Shown here in pieces: positions 12,414-23,091 of a stretch of DNA of 64,000 nucleotides; position 1 is the first letter of the stretch; each line of letters begins with the position of its first letter. The notes under the pieces were generated by a model. It saw only the letters and a list, made by a program, of their open reading frames with translations, had not been told where the DNA came from and made no database searches. Source of the DNA: Diphasiastrum complanatum. Its lineage: Eukaryota > Streptophyta > Lycopodiopsida > Lycopodiales > Lycopodiaceae. The position numbers were made by a program, and so were the translations under genes. The stretch spans positions 58,328,869-58,392,868 of the forward strand of contig CM055097.1 in the NCBI GenBank assembly GCA_029204225.1, written 5' to 3'.

Positions 12414-14303
12414 ATGATGGGTAATTCGCCTCTCAGTTTTTCAATCCGAGAGATAAGGGTTGATGATCTGAATGCTGCAGCGGAGTTGTGCTTTCAAGCC
12501 TTTTGGGAGCACAATGTGTATGTGGGAATTTGCCCCAGTGTTGATTTTCAGGACGTGGAATCTGCTCGCCTCATGATACAGCAGCGCCTGCTTGATCCTT
12601 TAGCAGATGGGATTGTTGCGGTGAATGACAGACCTCGCCGTGTGATCGCGGTTGGCTTCATCCACTACGGTAGGTTTTATTTGGTCCAGCTATAACTCTC
12701 AGTCAGCTGCCATGATAATAGACACTTGCTCTCAATATATGGCTTGGGCTTGTGCCGTGGGACGTTGGCAGGTAGGAAAGTGAATTCAGTCACGGCAGTG
12801 GCCGTCGACCCGAAGGCGAGTGGCAAAGGAGTGGGCAAGGCTATAATGCTCGCGTTGCTTGAAAAGTCTCGGAAAACTGAGGCAGTATCGATCAGACTCA
12901 CCCAGGTATAAACGCCGCCACTTCGAAGACGGCTTGTTAAACTCAATTTTCAAGATTAGATCTGACAACAATATTGTGATCCAGCGATGGTCTAACTGAT
13001 CTAAGAAGTTATCGGATTGTACCACAAGGCTGACTTGACTAAATTCGACCAGTTTAGAAGCTCCGCACCTAAATTAGACTTGATTATACGAGAGCGTTAT
13101 AGCATGGATTGATGATGCAGTATTTTGTGCAGTCAGCGACCAACATCAAAAGCTTTGCATTGTATTTTAGTATTGGTTTTATGCCAGTGGAGTGCTTATG
13201 CAACTTCTGTGGCAATCTTCAGCCTGATCAGTCTGCATCAGCAGCTCTTTCAGTTCACCTAAACCTTGATGGTACTGAGACTTATGGTTCAGTACGATTC
13301 CCATTTCTAGACTCATGAAGTTCTCTGAATCCAGAAAATGCTGTTTCTTAAGCTATTGTCAAAAAACATACTCAAGCAGCATGCACATTTGAGTTTTAAT
13401 TTCATCCTTTTTATTCCCATGATATGTGAATAGTTTAGTGTGATGCTTTATTTACACATACCTGATGGACAGGTTTAAAGGTGAGACAAATGGAGGAACC
13501 TGATTTGAAAATTTGCTCCGATCTTTTCAACAAAGCTTTGGGCTATGATCGTGAAAGAGAACTTAGAGCTACATTAAGTTCGAGCCAGGTGTGGGTGGTC
13601 ACCAAATCTGGTTCCATTCAGTAAGCACATTCTGCTCCTGCTCACAGTATTCAAAACAAGCTATGAAAATTCAAAGGCAACCGGACAAGTTGTTTCTGAT
13701 TCCAGATGAATTTTCAGTTATCAAACCTTCCACATGCATTTTCAAATAGGATATAAATCAATCAAACTCCTAGTCTCAGTGGAGAAAAATTGTTTGCTGG
13801 GTAAATGACAGTCTAATGAATTATGTACAGGGGTTTTGCTACAGGATTCAATAGAACGGGATACATAATTGCAACAAGCGAGGAAGCATGTGTGGCCTTG
13901 TACTGCAATGCATCTGGTTATGTCTTTGCAAATGTGTTGTGTCAATTGTATCCGAAAATACTAAAGTGGGCACTTGCTGCAAAACTTCCATTGATAAGGT
14001 ATCTCAATTACAACAATTTGTTTTCATATCATGACGACGTTAAAATTCGGAGGAATACTCCCTTCTTTCTCTTAGATAGGATTAACTCGGGACTATTTGT
14101 GCTTGCCCAATGCATTTAAAGTCTTACCTGATGTAATTCAATCCTTTGCTTTACTGCATACAAGATAATGGAAGCATGGCATTGTCTTAGGCTTTCAACC
14201 TTATGCTCATTTTTTGCTTGTGGACAGAAATGCATGGATAATGGTTCGTGGTGAGTATCAAAGGCCCGCCAATGGGCTAGTGTGGGCTCCTGGTTTACAC
14301 TAA
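12414..14303 (+). CDS. Two-domain GNAT N-acetyltransferase, six exons
   Basis: Exons 12414-12669, 12772-12905, 13133-13271, 13473-13620, 13831-13998 and 14228-14303. All introns are GT-AG and the phases agree, giving 921 nt and 306 residues. I chose the first of two adjacent ATGs. The N-terminal GNAT domain opens IREIRVDDLNAAAELCFQAF and has the acetyl-CoA loop VAVDPKASGKGVGKAIM (about 95-111), then RLTQSATNIKSFALYFSIGF (about 126-145), the usual N-x-x-S-x-x-L/F-Y-x-x-x-G-F strand-helix. A second, diverged domain (from about 177) has FNKALGYDRERELR and GFATGFNRTGYI. From memory this layout matches a bacterial family of about 290 residues. It would transfer acetyl from acetyl-CoA to an amine; the substrate is unknown and no transit peptide is evident. 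No stop or frameshift is present. Confidence 0.9.
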
Positions 14304-15100
14304 AGTCTCTTTTCTACCTATGGTGGATGGCATACAAAGATAAGACTAATTTATTCTAGTGAGCAAAGGCTTCAAATAATGATAGAACAACATAATATTA
14401 GTTTATAGGGTATATGCCTCAATATGTATATTGGTTTGGAAACTTATGTAAGGGTTAAAAATCTCAACATGTCCCTCATGAAAGCCGAGTTGGGATGAGA
14501 GTCTCGTACGTATGGCAATCAAGACCCAAGTGGGAATCACGTATGTTCATGGAATAGGCCCCATCTAGGAGTCCACGGGCTACAAAACTAGCTTGGCCTA
14601 TATATGTGTATGTACATCGTAAGTATTGCTCATAGAACACTATTGCCAAGACTTAATATAGTCTAAAAAAAGATAAATTCCATTTATATGATGACTTTGA
14701 TTGTAACACAATTCTTTGAAACAAGGAATGGCAGAGATCAGATCAGAGACCCATTTTTTTAATGCTTTTATGATTTCTCGAAAAAATCACATCAATTTTG
14801 AATCTTGAATCTTCCAATTAACTGATTATTTTTACAATGTTACATTTTGGAGATGTTTTAAATTTGATGTGAGTATTTTCAATTGTGGACTAAAATCATT
14901 ACAAAATTGCAAAAAATAAAATCCTTGAAATTTGAAGCAATGAATAATAATTGCTTAACCGTTTAAATTAAAAATCTTAAAGAATATTTAATTAAATTTT
15001 TTTCAAAAACATACACTTTAAAAGATCTTAATCTTTGTCTAAAAGCTTGTTTTTTATTAAAGCTAAAAATTTTGACACTTGCAAACATCATTGTCATACT
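14304..15100. other. No gene seen
   Basis: AT-rich sequence after the GNAT stop, presumably its 3' UTR followed by unrecognised repeat. No coding match was found on either strand. Confidence 0.5.
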
Positions 15101-15252
15101 TTATTTAGTGTGTTCTGGGCCTCACAAGGATATTAGTTACTTTCGGTCATGTCCAGTATGACGTGGCATAACTAGCATTTTGTTTCACTGGAGTACTGTG
15201 TATCCAAGACTAGAAGTATACTGAATTCTATGTACTAGTCATGGACATAACA
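15100..15252 (-). repeat. Gypsy LTR fragment (G family)
   Basis: Closely matches 42712-42865 in the same orientation. On the minus strand it begins TGTTATGTCCATGAC. Similarity stops at the same place in both copies (...ACACTAAAT). Confidence 0.8.
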
Positions 15253-15501
15253 CCTGCCATCTTGACTAGAATGTCTTCTATGCTCGTCAATAGTTCTGTC
15301 CTTGGAGCTTCGCATGTTCACATCTGATCTGTGTGGTGAACCTTGCGGTGTGGTCACTTGTTAATCTCTTCCTGGTGCAGTGTTTTGAGGAGCTGTCGGT
15401 TGTTGTGCAACTTGAGTAGCTTCCTCCGCTTGTGCTTCTTGTATCTAATGCTTGATCTTATGATATTGTCTCTGTTCATACTTCACATTCGAATAAGGTA
15501 A

Positions 15502-16060
15502 TCATGTTCCTCTTGATGTTGAAGGTTGATCAGTTAGCATTGTTACAGAATGTGGTGATGATGGAGCTACCTCCTTGTGCTTTTGTGCTCGTGTAACAGC
15601 TAACACTGGAACATTAGGATAGGCAGGTCTCCTTGGTATAGTTGAGTATGGAGTTGTGCTTGGGCCTGCTGATTGAACTGCAATCCAATTCAATGGTGCG
15701 TTGGTGCTGGTTTTCAATGGACAATTCTTGTAACAATATCCATATCCACACTCGCGGTAGAAGGGCATGTAAATTCCTGTGTTTGGACATTCAGCAATCC
15801 TATGTCCTTCTCCGCATCCATATAATCTGCCCATTGGCATTGTGGTCATGTAGCGTATGTGGCATATTTCTCATTAATAGCAGATTGATGAAAGGATCAT
15901 CAGGTCCATACCATTGTTGCATTTCCTGTTGGAAAAATATTTCAGCTTTCGTCGCTGTCTGGCATAGGAATATCTTGATCCATTGGATTTGGCTTATTTG
16001 GTTGAATCTCTTCTGTTGTTGCTTGATGTAGCTCTGGATTCTCTATAGGTAGTATTCTAC
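15502..16060 (-). pseudogene. Gypsy-type gag fragment with zinc-knuckle remnants
   Basis: The minus-strand frame at 15849-15502 contains YGCGEGHRIAECP and, further on, CGYGYCYKNCPL, which look like two CCHC-type knuckles with the first cysteine of the first one changed. A low-complexity Ser/Thr/Pro tail follows. It lies directly upstream, in element sense, of the LTR fragment at 15252, with no pol between them, so the element is internally deleted. Family placement rests on the knuckle pattern and the adjacent gypsy LTR. Confidence 0.5.
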
Positions 16061-16532
16061 CAGATCTCAATCTCATTCACTGTGCAGATTCAATGCAAAG
16101 TAAAGGTTTATGGCAACAGTGGATCTGAGTGGATCTTGGTCGGGTGATGATCTGTGAATGATGATAGAAAGGAATGGAAGGGACACGACTAACTAACAAA
16201 TTTTACTCGACAATAATTGTAATGATTATTGAAAGAGATGGATGGATGGTGGCACAAATTTGAATGGAGTTGATCACACAAAAAATGGATGTTGTAACAG
16301 CGCAGTTGGTAACAGTGGTGAGTGATAGATGGCCACAATGGTGCCGAGGCGGGTGGGGTCCAGAAGACTGTGTTGGCCCCCAGCACTGAATGGTATGAAT
16401 TGTAAGATCGAACAGGTTGATCAGAGGGCTCTGGCAAGGGTTAGGCGAATGTTCTCATTGGCGAGAGATAGTCTTCAGAAGGCAATTTAGCAATTTTGAG
16501 AGCTGGGAACGTTCGTCGGACTAGTTGCAGAT

Positions 16533-16740
16533 AATATTAACCTTCGCCCACTTCACAGATACTTCAGAACAATATTTTATGACTATTCTGGGCTCGACGA
16601 AGATTGATGATACATAGGCGAGGGTTTATGAAGGTTGGCGAATATTCAAAGGACTTAGATTTTTCTTTGAGAACTGGAAACATTTGCATGACGACTTTTT
16701 CTCAATATTAACCTTCGCTAACTTCACTGAAGCTAGAAAA
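16533..16740. repeat. Direct repeat ATATTAACCTTCGC
   Basis: ATATTAACCTTCGC followed by a related CACTTCAC/AACTTCAC stretch occurs near 16533 and near 16705. Origin unknown; the region has no gene. Confidence 0.5.
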
Positions 16741-16789
16741 CATGGAAAAGTAGCTACTGACAAACTGGCAAAGGTTGGCAATAAGTACT

Positions 16790-16936
16790 TCAAAACCACA
16801 AACATTCGAGGAAGCAATTGAATGTCCAAACAAGGACAGATGGATCCAAGCCATGAATGAAGAGATGGAATCCATGAAGAAGAATGAGGTATGGACATTG
16901 CAGCCATTACCAGATAAGCGAAGAACTGTACGCTAG
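16790..16936 (+). pseudogene. Copia RT N-terminal fragment
   Basis: The plus strand reads KPQTFEEAIEC, then DRWIQAMNEEMESMKKNEVW and TLQPLPDKRRTV, the classic opening of copia reverse transcriptase. It ends abruptly at a stop near 16935, after which C-like LTR sequence begins. About 50 residues remain. Confidence 0.85.
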
Positions 16937-16939
16937 ATG

Positions 16940-17430
16940 CACTAATGATACAAGAAGATACAGATAGAAAAAATATAGAATAGAGAAGTCCGCCAGTGAG
17001 TGAGACATTGTAAGCAAGATCCACAGAGATCCAAGGAGTCTGCTAGTAAGCGAGACACTGTTCATGGGAGAACACCGCATCTATCACACCAATGCGCTGT
17101 GTAGGTCTGTCACACAATGCTTAAACCAAGAGGATCAATAGATGATCTTGTAGCTGTTATGCACAAATCATTCTAAATTGTCTGATCTCGATTGAATTGT
17201 TGTCTGCTTATTATTCGTGTATTTCATTCGCTTGTTTTATCTATTCCGCACATAGTTTCAATCTTGTTGAATGCTGAATTAACTTAAACATAGGTCAGCA
17301 ATGTCTGTCTACATTCTAGAGGATTGTAGGAATGATATAGCAGGCAGTGACCAGCAATCATATCCGAACTCCATCCGAATTTAATCGCGTTTCATTCGTA
17401 TCGATTCGCATTCGTCAGTGGTATCAGAGC
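16940..17430 (+). repeat. C-like copia LTR fragment with PBS
   Basis: Resembles the C-family LTRs (27810-28798 and 41041-42076): shared blocks include CTCTCACGCCAACGCACTGCGT-like, TCTAGAGGATTGTAGGA and CATCCGAACTCCATCCGAAT-like stretches. It ends ATTCGTCA followed by G and TGGTATCAGAGC (17419-17430), the PBS. A second GGTATCAGAGAC lies near 17446. Confidence 0.75.
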
Positions 17431-17599
17431 TTGATTCCCAACAGAGGTATCAGAGACTGGTTCCCTCTTCATCTCAACATATTGCAAGTTTACAATTTGA
17501 TGTTGAATGCTTCTTCATGAAGTCATAAAATGAGTCTTCATTAAAAATGACATCTCTACTTATGAATGCAATGTTGTTGATTGGATCATAGACTTTATA

Positions 17600-18960
17600 A
17601 GCCTTGTAATCAGCTGGATATCAAATGAATGTGAATTTAGTGATAGTTTCATCGAGTTTTTTCCTCACTTGTGAGGCATTTGAGCATAGCAAATGCAACC
17701 AATAATTGAGAGAGAATTTAGATTTGGTTTTTGCCTTGTCCATGCTTCGTGTGGAGTCTTGTTGTGGATTGCTTTGGTGCTTGACTAATTTTGTAGATGA
17801 AGGGATGCGGCTATAACTTCTACCATATATTTTTTTTGGCAATTTTGCCAAATTCAGCATGGATCTGATTGCCTCCATGAAAATTCAATTCTTTTTTTTT
17901 AACTATGCCATTTTGTTGTGGTGAATAGCTAGTTGTAAGTTGATGAGAGATGCCATTGGCTACATGAAATTCAATAGAAATGAACTCTAGTCCATCAAAT
18001 TCGAAGTGCTTTTATCTTCTTGCCACTTTGAACTTTGACCTTTGCTTTGTATTCTTTGAAGTGATTGAATGTTTTTTATTTGTTCTTTAAGAACATGACA
18101 AAAGTCCATTTAAAAACATTTTAAGTAGATGTAATGAAGTAACAAATTACTCCTAATGATAGCGTTTGCATGGAGCCACACAAATTAGAGTCTACAACAT
18201 CTAATATGCCTTTGTTTTTTTATTGAATGAAAGTTAGAAAATTTTCTTATAACATGTTCGCCAAATATGCAAGATTCACAAAAGAATTTGCTAAATGAAG
18301 AGATATAAAGTTTCAAGCTATTCACCAAGTTGTTGTGATACATAGAAATAATAGACTTTCTATTCAAATGAACAAGATGGTTGTGGCACAATGTGCTTTT
18401 TTATTTTGAGAAGTAGTCTTCTCTTTTGATGTTAAAGCATAATCATGATAGTACGTACAAGTAACCATGCCTTACTCCTTTTGCGAGAACATCTAATTCG
18501 ATTGAGCTTAATATTGTATTCTTGATCAACAATCTTGCTAATAGATAATAAATTCTTTGAGTCCAAGTAGATAGAGATCTTCATAAATATTTTTTGAAGT
18601 TCCATTTTGAAAGTCGAGTTTAACAATGCCTTGCCATTTGACTTGATATCGTTTTTCTTGTTATGTATCAAAGTGCTCAATGTGATGAACCAATCTCGTC
18701 TTGAAGTCGTGCTTAGATGCACTAGAGTCTAGGTACCACCAATGTGTGTCAAGTACTTTTGTTGAATCCACCATAAATAGCTTTTGAGGTTTCTATTCTT
18801 GTTGACTATTTCAAGTTTCAATAGTATTATTTTGATGTTATTTTCACTCATTGTGAGTCTTGATCTTGTAATCTTTAATGTTGTGGTTAATCCTTTTGTA
18901 ATATTTACAAACCACGATAGTTTTTCAATGACTTAATTTTGCATTACAGATGAACATCGA
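17600..18960 (-). pseudogene. Heavily decayed copia gag-protease-integrase
   Basis: On the minus strand the pieces fall in normal order: CCHC knuckle remnant CKYYKRINHNIKDYK (about 18910-18868, two cysteines changed), protease WWYLDSSASKHD (about 18750), NLLSISKIVDQEY (about 18545-18505), pre-integrase CHNHLVHLNRKSI (18391 on), CESCIFGEH (about 18270) and an integrase tail SMLNLAKLPKKIYG (17860 on). Many stops and frameshifts. Older than A1 or E by decay. Confidence 0.75.
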
Positions 18961-19139
18961 ACTCCACTGGAGTGTCAAAAGACGAGATAGAATGTAGTAG
19001 ATCAAACTTCCCACCCAAACCCTAGATCAATACAAATCTAGACCCCTGAACAACATGGAGACAGGCAAAGCCGATCAATAGAAGCACTTCCCAATTCAAC
19101 AACATAACGTCAAGCTATCTCAGGTCTCTATCTTTGAAA

Positions 19140-19510
19140 CTTGTTTGAATGGCCTTGTACTACACTCAAAGAACTGAGAACTAATAAAACTCTTCTTTGA
19201 TTTACCTTCTAGTTCCCAAGAGTCATCATCGTAATGTCCTTTCTAATAAACCAGATGCTCAATAACCTCTCAATTTTCTATTCGTTTGGTTCTCATATCA
19301 AGTATCCTTTTGAGTTCTAATAAAATTCTTTTATTAAGTTTTTGAACAAATCTAGACCTTTACCAAAACCAAGGTGATCTTCATGCAACTTCATCTTCAA
19401 ATGACTAACATGAAATACGTGATGAGCCTTGATGTCATCTGGTAAATCTAGATAACAAGCTAAAGATTCAATCTTCCAAGATTTTATTTGGTCCCCTATG
19501 ATGAGCAAAC
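19140..19510 (-). pseudogene. Gypsy integrase tail and chromodomain remnant
   Basis: The minus strand reads YLDLPDDIKAHHVFHVSHLKMKL (19455-19385), matching the integrase C-terminal motif LP...HPVFHVS.L, then ILDMRTKRIENREVIEHL and GHYDDDSWELE, a chromodomain remnant. It parallels 43243-42890, which reads AHPVFHVSRLKLSLHEGD and GHIEDDDSWE. Integrase catalytic core absent. Confidence 0.8.
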
Positions 19511-20294
19511 AATCTATAATGCTTGTCGCAATGCATTACTTTAGAGTCTTTTGGAATTCTAAGATAAACCTAATCTCCAATTTGAAACTCCCAAGGCAAA
19601 TTCGTGAAAATTTGAGCCTGATCCAAGGCACTTACAATTCCAAAAATGCATAGCCCTCACGGATGGAATCATTTACAAAATCTTGAAAATTAAGTTTAAG
19701 TTTTTTCCAGATTTTCTTGGGGTGTTTGTTGATTCACGGGTGAGGATATTATGGGTACTCTTCTCGTCCCATCACAAGGAGCCACTATATTTTAACCATG
19801 ATCCGTCAAACACCCACTATCTAGTCTGTATAAGGTTGACACTCCAAAACTCGACCAGATTCTAAAGCCATCATAATAAAGTTTGACAGTCAAAACGTTG
19901 GCACAAAGTCCATATGCTCGAGTTAATTGGCTAGATTTCAGATACATCATGCTAACGTTATATGGAAAGACATAAGCATGTGACTTTGCGCTCACAAACT
20001 TAGAAATAGAGTTTATATGCTCGAGTAATATACATTCCATACTCCAAAGCCAGTATGACAAGGTTCCCAGTACTGACTCGCTACAAAAATCTCTCAAGTG
20101 AATACCAAAACTATTCAACTTTGTGTAGAGAAGCTAAAAGATTATATCACATCTGATCTGGTTCAAGATATCTCATTATACGTGGGGTGTGAAGACATTA
20201 CAGATGCTAAAAAGAGGACAGTTCATTAGCTTATACAAGACTCCATGCTTGCAGACAAACTCCCAAGCATTTATCGTACACGCTACTCAGCTGG

Positions 20295-21260
20295 TCATTC
20301 TAAACCGGAAATGGCTTCATCGACGTCCTCTGCATGATCTCTCAATACCTTCCACTGCATTTACCAAGAAACGGTTAAAGCACCTCCTAGTTAGCAACTA
20401 CTTAGGTGCTTCCGAGTAAATAAACTTTTCGTACATGAAACCACAGTTTTTTCTTGTTTTAATACTAAATACGACCTGCAAAGTTTTTGTGACTTTACCT
20501 GATCCAAAGTTAGTGATATCCCTGCAAAGGTTGGCGGTAAATTAGAACAGTCTTCAAATATATAAATTCATCTAGTTAACCAAATGGACACGTATGAGTC
20601 TAAAGAAGCCAACAATGTTATCTGCTAATGAGTAATCACCTTTCTTCGATGGTAGGGCTTGATCTCCCTTGTTATAAAACTCCCTTATGTCGACAAACAC
20701 CTGTCCTTTCCATTTTCTCACACTTACCTTTCGATTCTTAGAAATCTGTGGAAAAATAGCAGAAAATCGGTGAAAATTCACACTGGCAAGCACTAAATGA
20801 TCTCTTAAGGCCAGATGAGAACATAATTTCGAACCACAATCAAAAAACACATTCTTAACACAACTAGGGGCCTATGGCTCAAGACGTTTCTTTCGTAAAA
20901 CGTAAAATTAACTTCATGAAATACTACTGTCGTTTCAAGAACCACAATCAAAAACACATTCTTAACAAAACTAGGGGCCTATCGCTCATAGACGTTTCTT
21001 TCGTAAAACGTAAAATTAACTTCATGAAATACTGCTGTCGTAAACAAAACAAACGTTCAATGCCTAGAGAAAAGCTGAAAGTCCCTCTGTCTTCTCTCTC
21101 AAAATCAAAGAACCAAGCTAACGAGTACTTCGCAGGCAACAATTCCATCCGTCGTCGAGTCTCCATGGGATGTCTTTTTGGACGGCCTCTGTGACTCCTC
21201 TTCTGAACCGTCGTCGTCGATAAACTCGTCTTCCCCTGATTTGCGCTTTGCCCTCGGCAT
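20295..21260 (-). CDS. KIWI: RNA polymerase II transcriptional coactivator PC4/KIWI, four exons
   Basis: Exons on the minus strand: 21260-21129, 20745-20640, 20521-20499 and 20354-20295 (TGA). GT-AG introns and consistent phases give 321 nt and 106 residues. The N-terminus is acidic and basic (MPRAKRKSGEDEF, then SEEESQRPSKK). The PC4 single-strand DNA-binding domain starts near residue 45 (ISKNRKVSVRKWKGQVFVDI), continues REFYNKGDQALPSKKG and ISLTLDQ, and ends WKVLRDHAEDVDEAISGLE. Length and motif order match plant KIWI proteins of about 107 residues. PC4 bridges activators and the general transcription machinery and binds ssDNA in the nucleus. Exon 3 is a 23-nt micro-exon. Intron 1 carries a tandem duplication (20830-21048). 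Confidence 0.95.
20830..21048. repeat. Tandem duplication (about 110-bp unit) in KIWI intron 1
   Basis: The block ACCACAATCAAAAA...GGGGCCTAT...CATGAAATACT is repeated directly (about 20830-20937 and 20938-21048) with a few substitutions. It lies between exons 1 and 2 and leaves the splice sites intact. Confidence 0.85.
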
Positions 21261-21614
21261 CTTCTGCACTTTCACAACAAACTTACAATCACATGCGAAT
21301 CTTCTCAACAACTAGTATCAAATTATTACATTAGAAAGTTTCTTAACTATTAGCATCAAAACATTACCAGAAAATAGCAAAAACAATTGTGCACCTAATT
21401 GCGAAGATAATGTGAACTTGAGGAAGCAAAAGCATGAAGAAAGAAACCTTACCAGGAGTTCGCCGCTACCGATGAAATTATGGCGCCACAATAAAAACAG
21501 ACGAGGGAAGCAAGAAGCGAGAGGATTGAAATTTGGGAAGATGGATCGTGATAATCGATAAGTTTTCAAGTTTTATGGACTTGGCAAGAGATAAACAAGA
21601 AGAGCGGGAATTCA

Positions 21615-21725
21615 TCTTTAGTTTTTTTTGTTTCTTTTCTTTTTTTATAATTTTCTTTGCTTTTCTTTCTTTTTTTTTTTCCTTTTCTTTTCTTTTCTTT
21701 TATTATTATTAATTTTTTTTTTGGT
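21615..21725. repeat. Pyrimidine-rich tract upstream of KIWI
   Basis: About 110 bases almost wholly T and C on the plus strand, with TTTTC repeats. It lies about 360-460 bp upstream of the KIWI start codon. It may be simple repeat; any promoter role is unproven. Confidence 0.7.
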
Positions 21726-21729
21726 TCTT

Positions 21730-22330
21730 GTTGTTGTGGACAGGTAGGTGTGTGTGACATGCCCAAGGGGACTTGTATAGCGTGTAAATCCGTTGGATTG
21801 GCTTAGAGGATGATGAACGGTGGAGATATCTAAATCCACCATCGAATTTTCATGTAACTCATTTGCACTTCATTTGAAGGGGTCCGAAGGGCAAAGGGCT
21901 CTTCAACTTCATTAAAATTCTTCAACGTGAAAGAGACCCTGAAAATCAGTTTTATTTGAAAATTGGTTCTTTTTCATAGTGACGAAATAGTATAATTTTT
22001 TGGGTGGCCCATAAATTTTGGCCTATTACTTCGTTTAAGGCCGTCCAAAAGCAAAAATACTCCAAGGGCAAAAAAGGATTGTACCCTACAAGTACAACTT
22101 CCTCTGGATGGAGAATGTGTCGTGTCGCTAGGAGAAATCCATTCCGAGCGCTACTTGGATTGTTTAAAGGCAAGGAAGGTAGTGACAAGGTGTAGGAAGA
22201 ATTTTTGCAATTTGGAGAGAATTTGGCGACTTGTGCCAAATTTAGTGGAAGGGGCAGCAAAAGTGGTTAGACTTTTAACTTGACCAAAAAATGTTACAAA
22301 CGCCTTCAACCTAGCTCATTGGTCTTCTAA
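21730..22330. other. No gene seen
   Basis: Stretch between the KIWI upstream tract and a copia gag relic. Short open frames on both strands show no known domain. Confidence 0.5.
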
Positions 22331-22359
22331 GAGGTGCTAAAGGGCAATCCTTTGACGTC

Positions 22360-22866
22360 ATGACTAGCTTGCATGATTCTGTGCTTGGGGAGGCGAGCAA
22401 ATTGGATGGGGTGTCCAATTATAGCATATGGCGATTCGAAATGAAGAGCATCTTGATGGAAAATGAGCTTTGGAACGTGGTCACAGGGGCGGAGTTGAGG
22501 CCCAATACAACTCTTGCAGATATGAGGGCATTCGACAAGAAGTCCCAAAAGGCACTTTCATTGATTAACTTTTATGTGAAAGACCATGTCATTACTCACA
22601 TTAGTGAGGCTACTATGCCAAGGCAAGCATGAGCGCCCAAGGCAAGCATGAGATGCGCTTCATACTCAATTTTAGACAGTAAATTCATCACAGATGATGT
22701 ATTTGAAGACTAAGTTGAATACCATCCGCGTGGAAGAAAATGAGACCATAAGCTCATTTTTTACAAAGATCAAGAAACTCGGAGACTAGCTTAACGCAAT
22801 TGGCGAGCAATTGTGTGATGTGGAGCTAGTTCATAATGCCTTGAGTGACCTTATCGATGTGGGCGT
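22360..22866 (+). pseudogene. Copia gag fragment
   Basis: The plus strand reads KLDGVSNYSIWRFEMKSILM and ENELWNVVTGAELRPN (22396-22510), the gag N-terminal box. After a stop near 22630 come further gag pieces in frame (LKTKLNTIRVEENETI, then SSFFTKIKKLGD, NAIGEQL, LVHNALSDL). A short duplication of CCAAGGCAAGCATGAG sits at the break. No LTR or pol attached. Confidence 0.8.
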
Positions 22867-23010
22867 CGAAAAATGCGTCGCTATAAGGTCGTCGGAATCC
22901 GACGCCAAGCCCAAAACCGGCAACCGGCCAGTAAAAACGAACCGGAGAACATGCCACATGGACGTCGGATTCCAACGGCCTGGCCACGTGGGCGTCGACG
23001 TCCACGTTGG
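22860..23010. repeat. GC-rich stretch with repeated GTCGGA/TCCGAC motifs
   Basis: Much richer in G and C than its flanks. The near-palindrome CGTCGGAATCCGACG (about 22889) recurs as GACGTCGGATTCCAACG (about 22961), with further ACGTCGACGTCC-type palindromes. Probably a small unclassified repeat or fold-back element. Confidence 0.5.
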
Positions 23011-23042
23011 AAAAAAAATGAAAAAAAAATAAAAATATAGCA

Positions 23043-23091
23043 AAATATGGAAATATAGCAAAATGTGATGAAACTAGTTGAATCTTTCACA
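23043..23091 (-). repeat. Residual 5' end of element B LTR on the left inverted arm
   Basis: About 49 bp matching the first bases of the B LTR at 31667 (TGTGAAAGATTCAACTAG onward), in minus orientation. It is next to CAAAT (23092-23096), the complement of the ATTTG target site seen at the real B insertion. Confidence 0.85.

Noticed and set aside
15100-15260. Complete gypsy LTR pair with 42712-42865
   Set aside because: The two pieces are about 27 kb apart, belong to different broken elements and have no common TSD; they are only members of one family.
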